A stretch of DNA of 64,000 nt from Chytridium lagenaria. Its lineage: Eukaryota; Chytridiomycota; Chytridiomycetes; Chytridiales; Chytridiaceae. Positions 53,330 through 64,000 of the stretch are shown piece by piece. The stretch lies in the NCBI GenBank assembly GCA_025449115.1, contig JAHLKC010000007.1, positions 186,001 to 250,000 of the forward strand, read 5' to 3'. Each line of letters opens with the position of its first letter. The first letter of the stretch is position 1. The notes under the pieces were generated by a model that was not told where the DNA came from, searched no databases, and saw nothing but the letters and a program-made list of their open reading frames with translations. A program made the position numbers and the translations under genes.

Positions 53330-54486
53330 ATGGAAATTGGAACTCATTGTGGGATAGAGGATTGCAAGACACTTGGTGAGGCTTATATTGCATCGCAGGC
53401 CACAATACTGAAGGCATTGGGGGTTATCCCAGACTTTTTACCATTTAACTGTAACCACTGCTCAACAACATATTGGTTTGTAATGAAATACATCCAAACT
53501 TTTGAAATCTTACATTTTCTTGCCAAAAGCCTCAACCATAGACTCCCTCAAAATCATAAATGTCCCAACTGGAATGATCAACAGGTACAATAAAACATGC
53601 TTTATCTCAACGCGTGATTTGACTGATCATTTGCATTTTTTAAACAATATTAGAATATTACCGACCTTCCAGAAATTGTATCAACCAAGAAAGAGTGCGA
53701 GGCTGCGAATTGTGGGGCAAAAGAGAAAATAACATCACAATGCACAAGCTGCGGGAAATCATTTTGCTTAAAGTGAACTTGAACTTATTACTACGATGTT
53801 AATAATTTGACTAGGCATCGACATGCCCCTGATCATAATTGTGATGGCGTCAAGCGGCAAGAGGAAGCCGCAGCACAAAATCGGGAAAATATCAAAGAGT
53901 ATCTTAACCAACGATTTCCGAGCACTTCAGCGAGTCATTCTGCCGCTCCCTCCGCTAAACGACCGACAAAGGTGAATCCAAAAATCGAACTTATGAAAAT
54001 GCGGTCAAAGGCTAAGGTGATAATTATTTATCGGCAATGCATGACGTTTTGTTAAAGGGGGATGCGAATGTATCTCAAGAAAATAGAGTGTATATCCGAG
54101 TTTATCTCCCACAACCGGAATCAAAGGAAGATAGCATGCCATTGTTTTTCCATAAGGTTCGGATCATTAGTATGAGGGGTCTAATTATTATTTTTAAAAA
54201 AAGGACTGGTCAGTGGGAAGACTTGTCGATAAAATAGCATCTATTGCTAATCTCGAGAATGTGAATAATAAGGCGGTCGCAGAAAAAGTATGTAGACTAG
54301 TGTGGACTAATGTTTTTCATTTGTCAGAGTACTTATCATTGACTTTCCGTAAAAAAGATGTTGAGTCTGCATCAGTACGAAACGGGTGATGTCTTAGCAA
54401 TGTCATCCACTTTAAACGAACTTGTATCAGCAAACATTTTGGATAATGGGTCATCCATCATATTGCGCAGGGGCGGTGTGCACTAG
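53330..54486 (+). CDS. ZFAND1/CUZ1-like AN1 zinc-finger protein
   Basis: Eight exons join without any frame break: 53330-53375, 53433-53475, 53530-53586, 53654-53772, 53815-54016, 54058-54156, 54204-54287, 54358-54486. Start MEIGTHCGIEDCKTLDFLPF; the first AN1 finger has C-x4-C, C-x2-C, C-x2-H and H-x-C elements through NHRLPQNHKCPN. The second runs KKECEAANCGAKEKITSQCT, CGKSFCLKHRHAPDHNCDG. A linker with IELMKMRSKAKGDANVSQEN leads into the ubiquitin-like C-terminus RVYIRVYLPQPESKE, MPLFFHK, WSVGRLVDKIAS, ILDNGSSIILRRGGVH. This order is that of ZFAND1 (yeast Cuz1), which links the proteasome and Cdc48/p97 to clearance of arsenite-induced stress granules. Confidence 0.93.
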
Positions 54487-54788
54487 TTGGTCGTAAGATG
54501 AACGTGTAAATGCATACTTTTTACTTGCTCTGAGCATTAAAATAAAACGCCCCAAGGCCGGCTAGCCTTTTTTTTTGAGATTCCTTCCTTCTACCTTTTG
54601 TTTAAGGGCCTTGGGGTGTCACCAAAGCGGCTCGTGCGAACCCACATTATTATTGCAAAAAAAATTGAGACGACTTTCTTCCCACTTGAAGACGGGCTTC
54701 TTCCTGGCCCTTTCCCTTCAACCACATTACCCAATAGACCCTCTGAGACCATAGATTTGATCACTACTGTTTTTTTTACGTCCCGATC

Positions 54789-57700
54789 ATGGGTAACAGC
54801 ACCAGCGCTCCTCAGCCGCTGGTCTTCCATGGCTTTGACTCTGTGCCCACGCGAGACCTTCGACCAGCTTATACTCAACTGCTGCTAGCCGCTGCTGTAG
54901 CACGATCGTCAAGAAGAACCTTCTACTCTGGAAGAGCAACATCTCTTCTAAATGGCCTGCTGGCTGCATCAGAGGATCCAGTAGAGAATGCAGATGAATC
55001 TAGTGCAGCCAAGGACACTGAAACAGAAACGGACGATGGCTTGGAACCGGATTCCGAAGATGAGGCTGTTCCGATCCCGAACGGCGTCACTCCCGTTGAC
55101 TCACCAAAGCGTCCTACGTCAATATCCATGGAAACAGGACGGTCGGCTATTCCTCATGACCTCAAGGAGCTGGCAAATCGTGTCCTTAAGGGCGACTTGT
55201 CCGATGCTATCCTTAAGCTCGTTGACCGAACTGCCGTCAAAGTGTTCTTTAGCAGTACGGCATCCGGTAAGCTTTTTGCATTACACTGCCAGTCTTGAAC
55301 GATGCATTGATTCAACGATTGGCTAGATACGGAGTGGGAGAGAAATGCTTTGGCGAAGGATGTCTGGCCTTTCTTATCGCGATTCTGCAAAGCTCTTGAC
55401 CTTGATTTTGAGATATTTGACTTGTGAGTGCACTTATATCTTGTGTGTATATCTAACAGCTTAATAGGAACTTTAATCTTTTCGACCCAAACCTCCATGA
55501 AAACCAAGAATTCTCCGTAAGATTTTTACTATTGATAGATTATGTTCTGACGTTTATTAGCGTTCCCTTAACCTTCTTCGCGATTGTATTGAAACGTCTG
55601 CTGGACCCAGCGTTTTCTCTTTTCTTGGTAATTATTCCATTAATGGACATGTACACTAACGCTATGAAACAACAAGGCGACATGTACGGACCAGCTTCTC
55701 TTCCAAATGCGATCTCAGAGGCCGACTTCCTTGCAATTTCCAACCATTTAAAAAACAGCAACCGCTCCCGTGACGTCACCGAACTGCTTGAGGTTTGGTA
55801 TGTGAAGGACAACAACGCAGACCCTCCCGTCTACAACCTAAGGCCAATTGCTTCCATCATGCCCGCCTATTCGTCAACGCAAGATCCGGAGGCTCGGAAC
55901 GAGAGGCTACCACTGTTTGGAATGACACTAGAATCGTCTTGCTTCCTTGCTTAGAGGAGGCTCGATTGCTCTGGGGATGAAGGGTTGAAAAGGAAATTTG
56001 GACGGTCTTTGACGGAAGAGCACCTTGCGGCTGCTTATCCCTATCGAACTGGAAACGAGCCTGATAAATTCTATGGATTTCAGTAAGGACATTCACAAAT
56101 CCTACCTTGCTGATCAGTCTTGTAGACGAACACTTCTCGATATTAAGCGAAAGTATATCGATAACGCGGCCGTTGCAGCCAGATACATCGATTTGATTAA
56201 CAATCAAATCGATAAGGACGCTGTTCAAGAACTCGCAAGAATGAGAGCAAAGATTAAGGCTAATCGATTTTACGCCGTTCCATGGAGGGTGGACCGATGG
56301 GATTGTCCCAGATGCGGATAGAAGCCATGGACCTATATCAAGTCGTTTTGCGATGATGTCGCAGAATCTTCTCCGAGAGTATTCTTCGTCACTATGCAGC
56401 TAAACCTTACGTTCGGATTGGATCCTGTTGCTGCAGAGGTGTTGAGCACCATATTATTGTCAAACGGGAGTGCAAAGGATTTATAGTCCGGGAAGGAATC
56501 ACGGACGCGATCATTGATTTCATTAATAACCAGAGGAGGCTGTTTTGGTTTATATGGTAAGGCTTTGCCATACGTACAATTTTAAACCCGAAGACCCTCC
56601 GGTATTGGAAAGACTGCGCTTATGGCTCATGCTGCAGAGTATGTTTACTCTCAACAGAGATCCACGTCACTTGTGGTTCGACTTATCGGTACATCGCGGA
56701 ATCTAGTGACAGCCGGTCATTATTAAGATCGATTTGTTCGCAGCTCGCCAGAGTTTATGGATTCATTGAACTCCGTGATCGTATTGCTGAGGTTGTTGGG
56801 GAGCAGGATGGATCAAGTAGCGACGATGTTGAAGCCATTCTTGGAAACTTGAGCTTTGGCCGCCTCCTCTTATGAAGCTTGAAGCTGGCTTCCAGGTCGT
56901 GTTGAGCCTGGCCACTCCTGATAGGCCTATTACGTTGGTGGGTCCAGATTTCATGATATTTTGAAACCCCCTTTTTTAATCAAGTTTTTAATAAGGTTTT
57001 GGATGCTTTGGATGAGCTTTCTCAGTCTGACGATGCCGTGATCTTGAATGGCTTCCCGAACTCTGCCTCCTTGTGTCAAATTAATTCTCTCCTCCTCACG
57101 TCTTCCCGCAACAACCCAACCCTCGCCAACATGCGCATCTTGTACCCGAAGGCCGGAGGCTCGTTACTCGAAATCCCAGTGTTGACCGACATTGAAACCG
57201 AATCAATGCTCATGTTCTTCAAAGCGAGACAAACGGAAACTTACCCAAGACCAGCAGGCCCATATCCTCTCGAAATGCCTATCATCCAGAATGCGCTTTA
57301 TATTCAAGCATCTTGGTGTTTGATTGCTAAGAGCTGGACGAGTGAGGGTGTGAACTTGATATCGGGAAGGAGCTTTTGTCTGCGGAGTCGACTATTGGTC
57401 TTTTTGAGGAATTAATGGACAGAATCGAGGAGAAACTTGGAAGAGTCTTCGTGTCCAGGGCTGTCGGGTACTTGACTGCTGCGAAGAGAGGTTTGAGCCG
57501 ACGAGAGTTGGAGGACATTTTGTCGTGCGATGAGGATGTTCTAACTGAGACCTATAAGGTATAAATTCCTGCATTAATCTTTTTCTTCTTTAGACGAACG
57601 AAATTAACTCGCTGATTTCTTTAGACTGTGGACCCGCCAATAAGACGTATCCTCCTTTGCTGATCGTCAAATTAGTTGAGGAGCTTGGAGCTTCCCTTGA

Positions 57701-60700
57701 GGAGAAGCAGGTGGATGAGCTAATGCATTGTTTTGGTAAGTCTTTCGTTTTTTTTAAAAAAAGGGTGCTGATATTATATTCAGGGCACACCGACAATATC
57801 AGAGAGTGGCGGAGGATAGATATCTCTACCGTGAGCGTCACATCGCCATCCATGCGCCCTCGCAGATTACTGGGACGGCAAATGGTCTAAGACAGCAAAG
57901 CAGTATATTGACCCCGCTACAGGAACTGCACGCACCGCCTTACGTTATATCACCGAACAGTCTCTCCTCATTGCAGGCAGACCTAATACAAGACGTCTCT
58001 CTGCGCTTGTTTGGCATCAGCTTGAGCGGGTGTAACCGGGTACCAGGACGCAGTTCGTACCCTTCAGGATATCTCTCATCTTGGAGCTGCTTTGGATGCT
58101 GGGCTCTTGTGGGATGTTCTTTCGTCGTATCGCGCTGCTTTGGCGAAGGATTCGGCTGAAGGTCTTTTGCTGCCGCAGCTTATTGATTACTACCGATTCC
58201 TTTTGTCGAATGCTACTATTTTGGGAGCGGACCCGAGGCAGTTTATTCCTGTTGCTGTGAACTTGTATCAAGGATCCGTTGTCGCAGATGATGCGAGGAA
58301 ATGGATTGCAGGCGCCTCTCCTGGCCTTTGCTGGGCGGAATGGTCAAACCGCCCCCTTGCTCGTGGTGAGCCTATCGCCACACTCCGTGGAACCGATGGT
58401 GGAGGTGGAAGGGGAGAGACTTTTTTGGTGACGGTCGTGACACCTATGGGGAGAAAGTGGCTCTTGTGGGGGTTCGTTCGTCTGATGGTGCACGTGTTGG
58501 AGCTTTATATGACACAGCTGAGATTAAGGCAGCAACTACTGGAGGGGGTATCGCCAGGCTTCTTGCCAAGAAGGTGCTTCCCCATGCGGCTGACAGCGAT
58601 GAAGAAGGATGCCCACTCGTTTGCTGCTTTTCGAGGGACGGCGCTCAACTCGCCGTTGCTTCTAGGTCAATTTTGGTGGTGGACGCTGCTACTCTTAATC
58701 GCCGCGGTATTGGTATTGACCCTGACCTTCCAGAAGGTGATGTCTTCACCGCCATTGCCTGGACGAAAGAGAATGGATGCATTGTAACTGCGTCCGACGG
58801 TGCAGAGCCAGGGCGTATTGTCCTCTGGGATGCAGATTCTTATGCTCTTTTACGTGTCATTAAGGCTCAGTACCCCAGGCAACCAATTGCCTCATCTTAC
58901 CGTACAATGGGCTTCTGGGACGAATACCGGTCGCTATTTATTCTTTTAGATGTTGATGAGTTGGCTGAGGATGCGGAGTCTGGGTTATTCCTTCAGTACA
59001 TTCCCAGCGTTCCTCACGTAGACCCTCCACCGGATGGACCGTCGCGGTTTGCTCTTGCCCATAGGTCGCCTTGTGTTCTCATTGCCGCTGACGATGGCAA
59101 GGGTTATATTCTCATCGATTTTAAGGCCAAAAGGCCTATGGCAAGGCTTACGATGGATGTTGACCATGTTCGACAGGTTGCATTGTCTGCTGATGGTATG
59201 AAGGTAGCTGTGGTGTCAACCGACAACAAGGTGATTACCGTGTACGGTCTTCAACCCATCGACAACGCTAACAAAACTGACGGATCACCTGCCGGGCAAT
59301 ATGTTCTTCTTGGCACTGTCGTTGGACTGGACCCTGCTTTGAATCCGGATGCTGCAAACAACGCGTGTGTTTTCTCGAGGTCGGGTAACACTATTGTTAC
59401 TGACGGGCCGGCTGATACGGTTCGCGTTTGGGATATGCTTGAACTTGGAGATCACTCTACTTTGAAGTTCAATTCGGTCCTCCCCAACCTCCCTCAAGGT
59501 CTTGCTCCCCTGAATAGCATGTCCGTCTCTCATACTGTGGGGTGGGCAATCACTGAAGGTCCAACAGCCATTTCGCTGGCCGATGCCGTGGGAAGAAATC
59601 GCGTCCGGACCCATTATGTCCGTTCATCTCGACGCAAGGCTGGTTTTTTTCCGAAAAGATATTGTGCTTGGCATTTCGTCGCACCCAACCAAGCCGCTTA
59701 TTGCTGCTGTGACCGACGTTGGGAACGTTACCCTCTTCACAGCCGACAAGATGCCAGATGAGCCTGGAACTTGGGTTGGAGCTCTTTGGTCGTCGACCTT
59801 TGGGAAGGGGAAGATGGAGGATGGTCGTGTGATGGCATTTAATGTTAGGGAGGCTGGAACACAAGCGGGTGCTTCTTGCATAACGTTCTTGAGTCAGTTT
59901 GTTAACCCAAATACCTCGTCCTTGCAGGCAACCTCGCCTGGTAGTGGCTCTGAAATATTGTGTTTGCGACTGGGCATGAAGATGGTCGGTATCGATTTGG
60001 GAATGGACTCCTGGATCGGATCCTCTTGATCTGTCACCCGTGGTAACTTTGCGGTTGAATGCTGGAAGGATCACGTCGTTGACGGCTTCGACTGTGCACA
60101 GCGCTCTACCTGGTAACCGGGTCGCTGTTACGGTTGATGACAACGCTGTTCTCGTCTGGGATGGTGCCAACGATGACCCCGAGTCCGCTATAATCCTCAC
60201 TCCGCGTCTGAAAGCGCTGACGAAGATCGCTTGTCGTCGGTTAGCTCGCCTCTATCTCGCATGAGCGTGCAGTCGCGTGGAGCCATGCCAACTTGGAATC
60301 TCGACAGACCTTGTGCTGTGGCATTTTCGAGGACCAAGGAGCTTCTCCTTGCAACTGGTTCCGTTCAGGGTACCGTTATTATTTGGAACGTCGAATCCAA
60401 GGTTAGACGTGTCCTTCTTACCCCATCGAGTATGGATGCTAGACCCGCTCCGGTAATGTGTATTGGATGGGCTTCCGATGACGCGGCTATCGTCTCCGTG
60501 TCTGAGGATAAACGCGTGTGCGTCCACAATACTGTCACGGGTGACCTTGTTTGGGTGCATTCGCTTTGGATGGTGTCTGCCCGTCTTAATGTCGCGTCTT
60601 TGGCTGCTGGGGCGAGGGAGCTCTCGTTGGTTGATCATGATGGCGAGCTTATTGTCATCCATCTTCATGGTGACTGGCCCACTGCTGTTAATGCAGCCAA

Positions 60701-62710
60701 GGCCGCTAGTGCTGGTCAAAGCTCCGTGTCTCCCACTGCAAACTCCCATCCTTCGACTCGCCTTCTCATTGCCGACCTTTTCCCCAAACCTCCCGAACCT
60801 GAGTTCGCTGAATTCAACGAATGGGATCCATCTGTGTCGGTGCGGATTGTTAGGAGGAGAACCGAGAAGAACACACGGTCATGCAGCGGATGGGAGAAAT
60901 CCACTGGTTCTGGATCTCACGGACATGTTGGACTCATCCGTATGACTGACGGATTGCCTCGTGGAACGTACGAAGTTTTGTGTGAGGTCGATATTCCCGC
61001 TGTTCCACCTCCTCAAGGAAACGAGGTGTCCGACACCCCACTTACGTGCCTTTGAAGTTTGTTTGTGGAGTTGAAGAGAGCATGACAGAGGAAGACGCGG
61101 CAGCGTTTGGAGCTGAGGATCCTGAACTTCAAGGCTTGCGCGGATTCACTAGGTTCTTCCCTATCGAGGAGCAGATGGCTCTTGCTGGGAAGGGGGTTGT
61201 TACTCTACACCTTGGTTATGTAAAGGCATCGTGCAAACTTAATTCAAGCTGTATTGATTTAAAGAGAATCCCTGGAAATGGAGAGCCATTCTCCTTCGGC
61301 GAAGTACACGTAAGTTGAAAACTCATTGGCGATACAAAAATTCTAATGGTCCTTTTTCCGGCTTAGTTTATACCCGTGGACCCACGCCTGTACAGGCCCG
61401 AGTATGAGCCTCCTCAAGAGCTCGCGGCTGCTTTTGACTCGCTGATGAGAAGCTTTGAGCACTTTGAGGAGAGTCATCGCCGTCGCGGAGAATCTCTCAG
61501 CCAAACCCTCGCCGAGAACCCTCCCGACCTTTCCAGCCAACGTGAGAGTACCGCGGAAAAAGTTGACGAGTTCGTCAAGCCTGCAGAAGATGCATCAACT
61601 TGGGTTGCTCAAGGTGAGGAGGAGGCTTCAGCCGCCGTCGCTAAGCGAAAGACTGGTCGCATGTCGATGTTTCAGCCTCTCGCTGGTGTGGTCGGAGGTA
61701 TCCTTGGTGCGGTTCGGCCGACAACCATGGCCGAACCACCTAAGCAGTTCTCGTTTGAGGACATTCAAAGGGAGATGGAGCTCGCACGTGTAAAGGCAAG
61801 GCTTGAGGCGAAGCTTCTTGAAGAAGAGGAAGACGAGAAAATCGCCATTGCTGAGACGAGAGAGAGGGAGAGGCTTGCAAGAAAGGTCGCTGAGCAGAAG
61901 GCACAGAGAGTGAGGGAGGTCGCTAATGGGGATTATGACTATGAAGATTCCCTCTACGACGATGGGTATGATGATGGTGAGGAGATTGATGCCGAGGAGA
62001 TGACGAGGAGGGTGAGAGAGGCTGAGGCTGTGCTTCAAAGGATTGAGAGCACCTTAGAGATGACGTCTCCAAGTGTGTCACCACCAGCAGAAGTCGACTC
62101 GGACCCGACGCCTGAGCCCACTATCGACGATGCGACGGCGGCAGAGGAGTTTGACATTAATCGTGTCTCGGAGCCTTTCAATGACGCAGCAGTGGAAGAA
62201 AAGCCCGTTGCTGAGCCTGCTACGGAGGTCTCTAATGACCCTCTGTCTGATGAAAAAGTTATTTATCCTGAGATTACTGAGCCTGCAACTTACAACACTG
62301 TGGAAGAGCCTCTTGTCCTGCCTCCTATTATTGTGGCCGACAACGATGCTCTCGCTCAAGAGATACCCGCTTTTGAGAACGTTGCTGAGCCCATTGCTGA
62401 AGTTATGGAGGAGAAGATTTTCGCAACCAACACCGTGGCAGAGATGGAACCTGTCGTTATCGAAGCTATCTCAGAATCCGCTGCCGTTGTAAAGACAGAA
62501 ACTCTGGGCGAATCTGCTGAGGGCCAATCACCCGCTTCCAACAATGTAAACGTAGATAAGAACGGTGCTGGAGAGGTTGGGGTTGCACTTTCTTCCATGT
62601 CATGCTACTCTTGCTCTTGTACCAATGAAGGCTCTATCACGTCATCTCTTTGCTATTCCCTGCAGTGTCCTAAAAAGGCCTCAGCTAGCCTACTTTATCT
62701 CATCGAGTAA
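54789..62710 (+). CDS. DUF4062-NACHT-WD40 NLR-like giant protein with N-myristoylation motif
   Basis: Start MGNSTSAPQPLV (54789) fits the N-myristoylation consensus (Gly2, Ser6). Order: acidic linker; DUF4062-like block (AVKVFFSSTAS, then DTEWERNALAKDVWPFLSRF); region to about 56330; NACHT NTPase with P-loop PSGIGKTALMAHAAEY (56594-56640), sensor stretch SLVVRLIGTSR, Walker B VLDALDELSQSDDA (57000); winged-helix part; WD40 propeller from about 58455 to 60800 (for example GRIVLWDADSYALLRVIK, TVIIWNVESKVRR); a beta-rich region (LPRGTYEVLCEVDI, GVVTLHLGYV); then a long acidic coiled-coil tail from 61376 ending LLYLIE. Resembles NWD1/TEP1-type STAND NTPases, used in signalling or innate immunity across eukaryotes. 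At least ten frame shifts (55270, 55930, 56315-56600, 57360, 58030, 58430, 59620, 60000, 60220, 61030) probably reflect base-calling errors plus a few introns. Confidence 0.8.
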
Positions 62711-63108
<398 letters not shown>

Positions 63109-63332
63109 ATGAGTGAAGGTTTATCAGATCGAATCGAAGAAAGGGGTGCGTGGTTGTGCGTGATGCGAAAATCCGGACCTTGGTTGTCTCGATCGGTGTT
63201 GCGGTTGTTCAAAAAGCGGATTTGATACCGAATGAGACATTGCAAAAAAAGATGGTCAAAAATGCAGATGTCTGTGAGCAACTAGGTGCGTTTATGACGA
63301 CGCTCAAGGCTAAGAACCCTCGCAAAACGTAG
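63109..63332 (+). CDS. Small intron-containing protein (50 residues), unknown
   Basis: Exon 1 63109-63145 (MSEGLSDRIEER) and exon 2 63217-63332 (ADLIPNETLQKKMVKNADVC, ending AKNPRKT, TAG at 63330-63332) join in phase across a 71-nt GT-AG intron to give an intact 50-residue protein that is helical and basic. No domain recognised. The clean splice and phase support it, but its short length keeps confidence low. It ends about 100 bases before the Zn-cluster regulator. Confidence 0.4.
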
Positions 63333-63433
63333 GTGCCGATGTGTTCCGCTTTGTTGCTGTGTGGAATGTCTGGTGGTTGTCTTCCTTTATACGCCATTCA
63401 AACTTACGGATTATGTGTCTTTGGAACCGTCTT

Positions 63434-64000
63434 TTATTCCCTCTCGATCACCATCAGATCCTGCGACGTATGCCGATCTTTGAAGCGGAAATGTAACGGC
63501 ACCTTTCGCATGTGCAAGAAGAGACGCAACTTCAGCGATAACAGTGAAGAACCTCAGCCACCGGCTGTTGTACCTCCGCTACGCCAACCTCCACCCGTCC
63601 AGCCGTATCCCACCTACACTATTCTAAAATTCGACACTCCTCCATTAGAGCCTGTCAGCGCCAGCTTTGTCAGGCAGTCACTTGACCCTTTAGTTTCATT
63701 TCTGGACAACATGAATGTGACTTTCGCTTTGAGCAGTAATGCGATCTCCTCAGCTTTGCCATCTCCCCTGGCAACCAAGCCCGACCTCTACGATATGCCT
63801 CCAGATTTGGTCGCTCTTTACTATGCATCCCAGCAGTATGATGTGGTTGACCAAACTGTTATCCACAAATATCTTAGTGGGAAGACAGGGACCATGCACA
63901 TTGAGATTGTGAACACCCAGCTCGATACAAGTGGATCATCCATGTTTTTCAGGTACGTCATCGTTGTAAATTGTTGGCTCACGGTGAACATAGGTACTCC
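63434..64000 (+). CDS. Zn2Cys6-like transcription factor, truncated by window edge
   Basis: The frame SCDVCRSLKRKCNGTFRMC (about 63460-63516) matches the first half of a fungal Zn2Cys6 cluster (C-x2-C-x6-C-x6-C with basic residues). The usual last two Cys are not seen; KKRRNFSDNSEEP follows instead. A Pro/Gln linker and PLEPVSASFVRQSLDPLVSF, then YDMPPDLVALYYASQQYDVV and VIHKYLSG, resemble the start of the fungal transcription-factor middle homology region. Open at least to the GT at 63952. The true start lies upstream, probably across an intron ending CACCATCAG, and was not resolved. Regulator of unknown targets. Confidence 0.55.

Overview
The window is eukaryotic and looks like a flagellated (chytrid-like) fungus. 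Genes are split by short GT-AG introns of about 36-100 nt with fungal-type splice sites. The gene content is mixed: conserved eukaryotic genes (CLPTM1, ZFAND1/CUZ1, SMNDC1/SPF30, a SCOCO coiled-coil protein, an ABCC transporter), fungal families (X325/BIM1-like surface protein, Rds1-type ferritin-like secreted protein, GPI-anchored phosphoesterase, a Zn2Cys6-like regulator) and Cache-HAMP sensors. Assignment to chytrids is inference; no rRNA or tRNA was seen.

Layout. 0.1-3.4 kb: broken F-box/LRR gene (minus). 4.1-6.7 kb and 10.3-11.1 kb: three paralogues of an unrecognised secreted family (Pro/Lys-rich, HHKK, RIRIRIGGRR and Asp-rich blocks). 7.3-9.4 kb: acidic nuclear-like protein. 11.7-13.4 kb and 27.9-29.6 kb: two Cache-HAMP sensor genes, with a third eroded copy at 23.2 kb. 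14.6-20.1 kb: full ABCC transporter. 21.8-27.5 kb: X325-like protein, ferritin-like secreted protein and START-domain protein. 31.0-39.9 kb: multi-pass membrane protein, F-box gene with a 111-bp repeat, GPI phosphoesterase and Thr/Cys-rich wall protein. 40.4-42.0 kb: a Helitron fragment next to a broken Fanzor (TnpB-like RNA-guided nuclease) relic. 43.5-47.0 kb: an indel-riddled coding locus. 47.4-54.5 kb: compact housekeeping block (CLPTM1, SCOCO, SMNDC1, ZFAND1). 54.8-62.7 kb: a very large DUF4062-NACHT-WD40 protein, NLR-like, with a predicted N-myristoylation signal. The right edge holds a tiny intron-bearing gene and a truncated Zn-cluster regulator.

A strong caveat applies to every gene. 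Many long genes are broken by 1-nt deletions in homopolymers, while several short conserved genes (START, ZFAND1, first secreted paralogue) read cleanly. This is the signature of an incompletely polished long-read assembly, so most frame breaks are more likely sequence errors than pseudogenisation. Where a break looks biological (Cache fragment at 23.2 kb, Fanzor relic) this is stated.

Functionally, the secreted and surface proteins suggest an extensive cell-surface programme. The ABCC pump, Cache sensors and NLR-like protein are environmental response or defence candidates. The most interesting items are the Fanzor/Helitron relic pair, the X325 protein lacking its copper-binding His, the novel secreted paralogue family and the myristoylated NLR-like giant.
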